From assembly GCA_963513935.1 (NCBI GenBank), contig OY740768.1:41720368-41784367 (forward strand): 64,000 bases of DNA, given 5' to 3'. Shown here in pieces: positions 58,400 to 64,000 of this stretch. Each line of letters begins with the position of its first letter. The stretch's first letter is position 1. Source of the stretch: Aphrophora alni (lineage: Eukaryota; Arthropoda; Insecta; Hemiptera; Aphrophoridae). Below the pieces are notes generated by a model, which was not told where the DNA came from, made no database searches, and worked only from the letters and a program-made list of their open reading frames with translations. A program made the position numbers and the translations under genes.

Positions 58400-59389
58400 A
58401 ATGATGTTCAAGACATTTCATTTCAGAAGCTAAGGACCTCATGAAAGAAAATAAGTATCCCTAGTATACTTAATTTAAGAAAGATTCTCTTTTTCTTATA
58501 AAAACTAAAAAATCTATTTGCTAAAATCCTATTTCATTATTTTAATTTGTTAGCGTTATATTAACTCATTGCAAAAAAAAAAAATATTATACGAATCAAT
58601 TAGTGCTAAGTCTTATCTCTATTTATACAATAAAACCCATCATCAGTTTCCTTTCCAACCTTGTTGGCTGAAACTTTCCATCAACATTTTTTTGTTGACA
58701 GGATCCCGTCACTCAAAGCTTATCTCCCAGACAGCCGTCTATATACTTTTTCTCGTCTCATCCTCTTTGCCAAGACGACATTTCTACATCCTTTGAAAAT
58801 CTACCTTTGACTCTAGATATTCATCTGAATAATTCCTTCAACTTAATACAATTAAAATTTAAAACTTCTCATTATCATTAACACCATTACAAAATTATTT
58901 ACTTATTACTCAACATTACTTCAATTTACTTTAAAACTTTTCAATTATCATCTTATATTATTATTCATTTTAGTTTAAATCCAATAACTATTTATTCTTA
59001 CTTAAAATCTCAATTCTCCTTTGTCTTGCTGGGATAACATGTTAACTACTGATTTTATAATTACAAACTTCTCTTTTCTTCAACTAAAATTCAAAATATA
59101 ACATCATTATTATCAAAAAAAAATAAAATTGCTTACAAAACTCATCTATTTATTTCAAAATTACCTCTTTACAATTGTATTGTCTCTCAGTATCCCATCT
59201 TAAAATTATTTCCATCTTATCTTTCATATTTTAATAATCAAAGTTGCATTAATCCCCAAACAAATTCTTCATAATAAAAAACTCCTTATTATTTACCTAT
59301 ATTATTTCATAAATAATCTCCTTATTTCAACGTAGCTTCCTTTAAAAATCATAATAATCGTCGTTTATCCGCAGAATTCCTTAAATCTC

Positions 59390-59494
59390 CCTTTATTTCA
59401 TTAACATCGTCGCATATTTCCTTTATTTCATTAAAATCGTCGTATATTTCCTTTATTTCATTAAAATCGTCGTATATTTCCTTTATTTCATCGC
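59390..59494. repeat. 30-bp minisatellite, 3.5 copies
   Basis: Unit CTTTATTTCATTAAAATCGT followed by CGTATATTTC. Same unit as in element 1 with one more copy. Confidence 0.9.
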
Positions 59495-61017
59495 AGTACT
59501 CAAAAAACCTCTTAAAAACTAAAATTTACCATTAATGCAACCTAACTACTCTTTTTATAAAAGCTTATTAACAGAACAACTTCATTTTAAATACCACTTT
59601 ACTCAACAATTCGGTAAAGTCATCATCTTCTTATAAAAAAAAAAACTCAAGAAATCTCTCATTTAAAATACTTCCTATTAAAATCTCCTTAGTCATCTAT
59701 TACTTGTATATAAAAAAAAAACTTCAAAAAATAATAAATTTTACATTGTTTTCCCAGCTAACACCGTATTTCATCAAAATCTTTAGACACCTTTATCAAT
59801 AACTTCTCACAATCGTCTATTGTTTTAAATTCAAACATTATTTATTAAAAATCATTAATTATTTATTTCATTTATAAATTTCATCAAAATCTCTCTTATC
59901 ATTGTTAATTTATTACTCCTTCCTTTAAAAAACAAAAACTTAACCTCCCTCATTCATTATTTAACATCAAAAAACTTAAAAAACTTAATTATTATCTGTC
60001 TTGGCAAAACTCACATAAATTCTCAAACTTTAATCAATTATTTTTTTAATTTTCCACACCATAAATCACTTAAGACTAACAACTTTTATCTCATATTATC
60101 TAATAATCCTTAATATTTATCAATGTCAAACATACAACTTATCATTTTACAATTTAACATCTAATTACCTATCCTAATCAGCTAATCAACATTTTTACAA
60201 TTTTATAAAACTTTTCGTTTCATTCCAAATAAAACTCTCCTTTTGTCACGTCCGGTTTATTTCTAGGCTTTGTTTCTTAACAAACCCCCTCCTTTCACCA
60301 TGTAAGCATTGTCCTATTGTCCCTTGACGACTTCCCTCAACATCTGTTTCTACTTGTTAGAATAGACTCAAAAAAAAAACTTTTCCTATATCTATGAAAG
60401 TTTATGACACTTACAAACATAAGTCATTGTTTATGTTTTTTGCCCAAAATTACATGTGACAGAACTTTAAACAACTACGTTGGATTTTTTTGATAAGTTT
60501 TCCAATTAACTCTAAATCACTACCTTCTAGAAATGATATCTTAGGCCTTGATCATATCACTTCTCGAACATAGCTACATCCTGCCTCGAAAGACAGTTCG
60601 CCTACCAAACTTTATATTTTACAATATAATCAAGAACTCTATGTTCTCTCTTAAACTTCTTCTACTAAATTTCTGTATTTCTCAACACAAAATAAGAACT
60701 CTTTGTTCTTTAAACTTCTCAAAATTGTCAAAGTTTTAACTATATTTCATTTACATAAGTCGTATGACAAATTTTTTTTTTTTTTTTATTTTTTGTATTT
60801 TGTTTTTTCTTATTTTATTTTTCAAAACTCGGCCCGGATACTTGACCTCGATTAGACAATTTACTTTAATCGATGTCAAATACCCCGGCCGAACTTCAAT
60901 TAATAAAACCCTCCAACATTCCATTTTTATTTTATTTTTTATTTATACCTTTTTTATTTGATTTTTTATGAATTTTCTGTTTATTTTATGCATTTTACCT
61001 CCCTTCCCACCTTCCTA

Positions 61018-61495
61018 TCCTTCTGATGGTCTAATATTTTACATGTGTCCTTCTGATCACGCTCTGAACTCTAACACAAAGTAACATGTTATGACTTCAA
61101 AATATGCAGTGGTTGAAATGCGATATCCCTACTTGATTCGAAATACCGCCCACCACACACTTCAAACCCATAACACGCCCTTCATGTAGTCCCAGAATGC
61201 CCTATTCACACGAATAAAACATTCTTTTTACTACACAAACTCCTACCTCCTCCCAATCCTTCTGATGGTCTAATATTTTACATGTGTCCTTCTGATCACA
61301 CTCTAGACACTTACATTGAATTATGCATTATGATCTTCAGATGTGAGATGGTTGAAATGCAAAATTCCTACTTTGTTCAGAATAAAGCCCCAATCACACC
61401 TTTCAACCATAACACACCTTCAATGCTGTCTACATGCTTTATTCCTAAGAATAAAACATGTTTTCTACTTACATAAACTCCTACCTCCTCCCAAG
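61018..61495. repeat. 239-bp diverged tandem duplication in element 2
   Basis: TCCTTCTGATGGTCTAATAT occurs at 61018 and 61257, and both copies run through GGTTGAAATGC and AAACTCCTACCTCCTCCCAA. Element 1 has one equivalent (about 53765-53970), so this duplication is subfamily-specific. Confidence 0.8.
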
Positions 61496-62576
61496 ATGTT
61501 CATGTATTCCTTAAATGCATCTACACGAAGAAAATTTTAAAATTTATAAAAAATTTCATCCAAATCGTATCATCCGAAGTTGAAATAATGTTTATTTTAC
61601 CAATCTTATTACTAGCATCGTCGATTTTCTGTTTATGTATTCCTTTCTAGATGTTATTATTCAAATTCAAAAAGAAATTTTATTTTTAAAACTTATTCTA
61701 AGTTTTTTACTTAGAAATTTTACTTTTAATTCTATTAAAGTTATTTAAGTAATCTACTTTTGTTCTTATTTACTTTATTTAAAACCAATTATCCTTTATT
61801 TAAGTAGTTTTTCATTTGAAAACGCAAGTTAATTTTCGATTATACGTCAAACGTTTTTTATTTTCCTAGACAGCATTTTGGTAACACCCTATATTTCGTC
61901 TCAATGTCATGCATAGGAATTTATACCTGACTAAGGAATAAACAATCTCCCCTAGCTGTATGAAGCAATATATCTGTCTACTGATAAGAAGTGAACCTTT
62001 TAGCTCCAACTAGATTCTATTTCTCTCGTCATTATTGAATATTTTATTGAATCCACCTACTTAATATTGAATATTATTTCTTCAACGTTACTCTGAATCC
62101 TCGCTTCGAACTAACTATCTTATCTATGTCACGTAAAATCAATATTTATTCCTTTCATAAACATACAGAGTTATTTACTAACAATCTTGCAGCTCCAATG
62201 ATCCTCTCATCTAACCAATCTGTTATCGTCACGTTTTCTAAATATTATTTATTTTATAAACATATAAAGTTATTCACTGCTATAATCCAGCGTCTTTACT
62301 TTAACAAATACTTAAACGTTTTCTAAAACTAAACTCTTAATATTTTACGCTTGTCTTATATTATTATTTATTCTGATTCTGTCTTAGCTTACAAAATTTA
62401 TCAGTACACTCAAATTATTAATATTCATAACTCTTAATTATTCATTATCAAACTTAAACTTATTTATTAACAAAACTCTTATTCTATTTATTATTTTTCA
62501 AAATCAAGTCCGTGTGTTTATAAAAATGTCTTTACATTATTATTAGTCATTCCAAATATTCAATTGATTACAACAA

Positions 62577-63989
62577 TTATAAATTATCCATCTTTTTCCG
62601 ATGGTTCCCCGATTGGTGAAACATTTTGTAAAATATAGCCTGCATTCTTAACATAATTACAACGTTAACTACTTCTGTCCACATGGACAGTTTGTCTAGC
62701 CCATTCATTACAATAGAACCTTTCTTAACAAAGGATTCCCCTCTGTTATTGTCTCGGAGTATTGACAAAATACTTCTTTCTTTCTCATTCTCAGGCATAC
62801 CATCACCCCTCCTTCCCTCAAACATCTTAGAATCTAATGACCTAATTTCAACATCTGTTCGTTTAGGAATTCTAACCCCACCATTCTTATACACTAGTAC
62901 AAAACCTTCTTTTACTATTTCTACATTTTTACTTTCAAGATTATATTTAAAGTTACTTTTTTCACAAAAACTTTTAATTTCTTGTTCTTGTATTCTAAAA
63001 ACATTTCTAAATTCTAACATCGCATATTTTTCAAAATCTACAATCCTATGGTAAACTCGTTTTTTAAGATAAACAGCTGATTCCTTTATTATTAGATTAT
63101 TTACTTTTACTTTGTTTTTCAAATTACTTATACCTATTCCAACCCCACTAGACATATTAATTTCAACATTATTTGCTGTTTCTGGATATACCTTGTTACC
63201 TAACCCATTATTCATCTTTTTAGCAATTTCTTGAACACAGTCATTTACACAATTATCCTCTATTATTATCAAATCATTTGACATGTTATTTATTTCATTA
63301 AAACTGTTAATTTCAATTTCAGCTATTGCTTGATTTAAATTATTATCTAAATTATTAATATTTTCTACCAAAACACCTTCTACATTATTTATCCGTTCAA
63401 ATTCTACTTTTTTCTCACAATAGCTTAATTCAAATTCTACTTTATTATTAGTCTCCATTACATTGATTTTCATTTGTTTAATTTCCAATTTAAGATTCTG
63501 TTCTGATTTTACATAATTTGGTTTTAATTCAACCCTCATTTCTTCAAATTTTTTACACATTGCTTCTTTTAAGTTTAAACTATCTTGTCTTAGCTCTAAT
63601 TTAGCCTGTTTCAGGTCATTATCTATCTTATCAAGTTTAACATTATTCTGATCAAGTCTAACATTAAAATTCTCTAGTTTTTTATTAATTTCTAGCTTAT
63701 TCTGATCAAATTTATTACTTATTTCTTTTAATTCCAAATTGTTTTGATCAAACCTATTATTTATACATTCAAACTTCTTATCATTATCTCGTTTAAATTC
63801 TAGATTATTCTGTTCAATTTTATTATTTGTTTCTATTCTACTTTGTTTAATGTCATTACTTATACATTCAAATTTTTTATCATTGTCTTTCCTAAATTCT
63901 AAGTTATCTTTTTTCATTTCAATTAGCATTTCTATCATTAACGCCTCATTTTGAGATTTTTTACTCTCATCTAACCTATTTGGTTCCAT
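62577..63989 (-). CDS. Element 2 single ORF, 470 aa, coiled-coil/gag-like
   Basis: The ATG at 63989 opens an uninterrupted frame. Residues 25-160 form a long charged coiled coil with a 33-residue tandem repeat (NNLEF-KDNDKKFECI at about 29-43 and again at 61-76) and shorter FDQN/LDQN repeats. The middle is Asn-rich. The C-terminal ~165 residues match the 521-aa protein of element 1: KESAVYLKKR, SLDSKMFEGRR, ILSILRDNNRGESFVKKGS, DKLSMWTEVVNVVI and KMFHQSGNHRKK. The N-terminal halves of the two proteins are not alignable. An open frame in an element old enough to have been split by another insertion suggests the frame was kept under selection until recently. Function unknown; position suggests a Gag-like role. 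Confidence 0.72.
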   Translation of the reverse strand: MEPNRLDESKKSQNEALMIEMLIEMKKDNLEFRKDNDKKFECISNDIKQSRIETNNKIEQNNLEFKRDNDKKFECINNRFDQNNLELKEISNKFDQNKLEINKKLENFNVRLDQNNVKLDKIDNDLKQAKLELRQDSLNLKEAMCKKFEEMRVELKPNYVKSEQNLKLEIKQMKINVMETNNKVEFELSYCEKKVEFERINNVEGVLVENINNLDNNLNQAIAEIEINSFNEINNMSNDLIIIEDNCVNDCVQEIAKKMNNGLGNKVYPETANNVEINMSSGVGIGISNLKNKVKVNNLIIKESAVYLKKRVYHRIVDFEKYAMLEFRNVFRIQEQEIKSFCEKSNFKYNLESKNVEIVKEGFVLVYKNGGVRIPKRTDVEIRSLDSKMFEGRRGDGMPENEKERSILSILRDNNRGESFVKKGSIVMNGLDKLSMWTEVVNVVIMLRMQAIFYKMFHQSGNHRKKMDNL

Positions 63990-64000
63990 TATCCTAACCT

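Larger units (their letters stand above)
58400..64000 (-). mobile_element. Element 2: older relative, interrupted by element 1, runs off the window
   Basis: Its 3' LTR is at 48145-49859 and its first 89 internal bases at 49860-49948. The rest resumes at 58400 after element 1. Alignment with element 1 is clear from about 58810 to 62577 (3' region) and over the end of the ORF. 58400-58800 is specific to this copy. Its 5' leader and 5' LTR are beyond the right edge. Confidence 0.75.

Noticed and set aside
52471..59494. CRISPR-like array from regularly spaced repeats
   Set aside because: The units are head-to-tail with no unique spacers, and the genome is eukaryotic.

Overview
This is a eukaryotic window, AT-rich throughout, with long introns, consensus GT/AG splice sites and a dense population of insect-type transposable elements: Tigger/pogo, mariner-like, piggyBac, PIF/Harbinger, Jockey-like and other non-LTR elements, a Penelope-like element, tRNA-derived SINEs and Ty3/gypsy-like LTR elements. 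The element mix and the protein fragments fit an insect, perhaps a hemipteran. The species cannot be fixed from sequence alone.

Host gene: nine short exons on the minus strand (43449 down to 1763) join in one continuous frame. All eight junction phases are compatible, giving exactly 897 nt or 299 codons from an ATG. The inferred N-terminal region resembles the N-terminus of REC8/RAD21-type kleisins, the ring-closing subunits of cohesin, and is followed by an acidic and proline-rich linker. The C-terminal exons lie beyond the left edge. Introns reach about 10 kb and contain almost all the mobile DNA between 2 and 43 kb. No other host gene is evident.

Layout: 1-13 kb holds Tigger-type elements, a diverged ~335-bp tandem array, an inverted SINE pair, a Jockey relic, and a Tigger element split by a Penelope-like insertion that carries a hammerhead-like motif. 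13-30 kb is mostly plain intron, with a solo LTR (TGCT target duplication), a perfect-arm palindrome and a deleted piggyBac element. 30-33.4 kb is a stack of nested insertions inside a dead mariner-like element. 36-43 kb holds non-LTR fragments and a dead Harbinger transposase. 44.4-45.1 kb has a GC-rich patch and an AT-rich simple repeat.

48-64 kb is a nest of one LTR-retrotransposon family on the minus strand. An 8.45-kb element (49949-58399) has two 1525-bp LTRs that read identical to me, a tRNA-Lys-like primer site, one intact 521-codon ORF, no pol, and 3.6 kb of G-poor 3' sequence. It sits inside an older relative whose LTR is at 48145-49859 and whose own intact 470-codon ORF is at 62577-63989. 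Both ORFs start with different coiled-coil-like regions and end in the same domain. The DNA of that shared end, read in another frame, looks like the last residues of a gypsy integrase. This recently active, pol-less family is the most novel item in the window. Diverged LTRs of related type lie at 12.5, 23.9, 30.1 and 47.1 kb.
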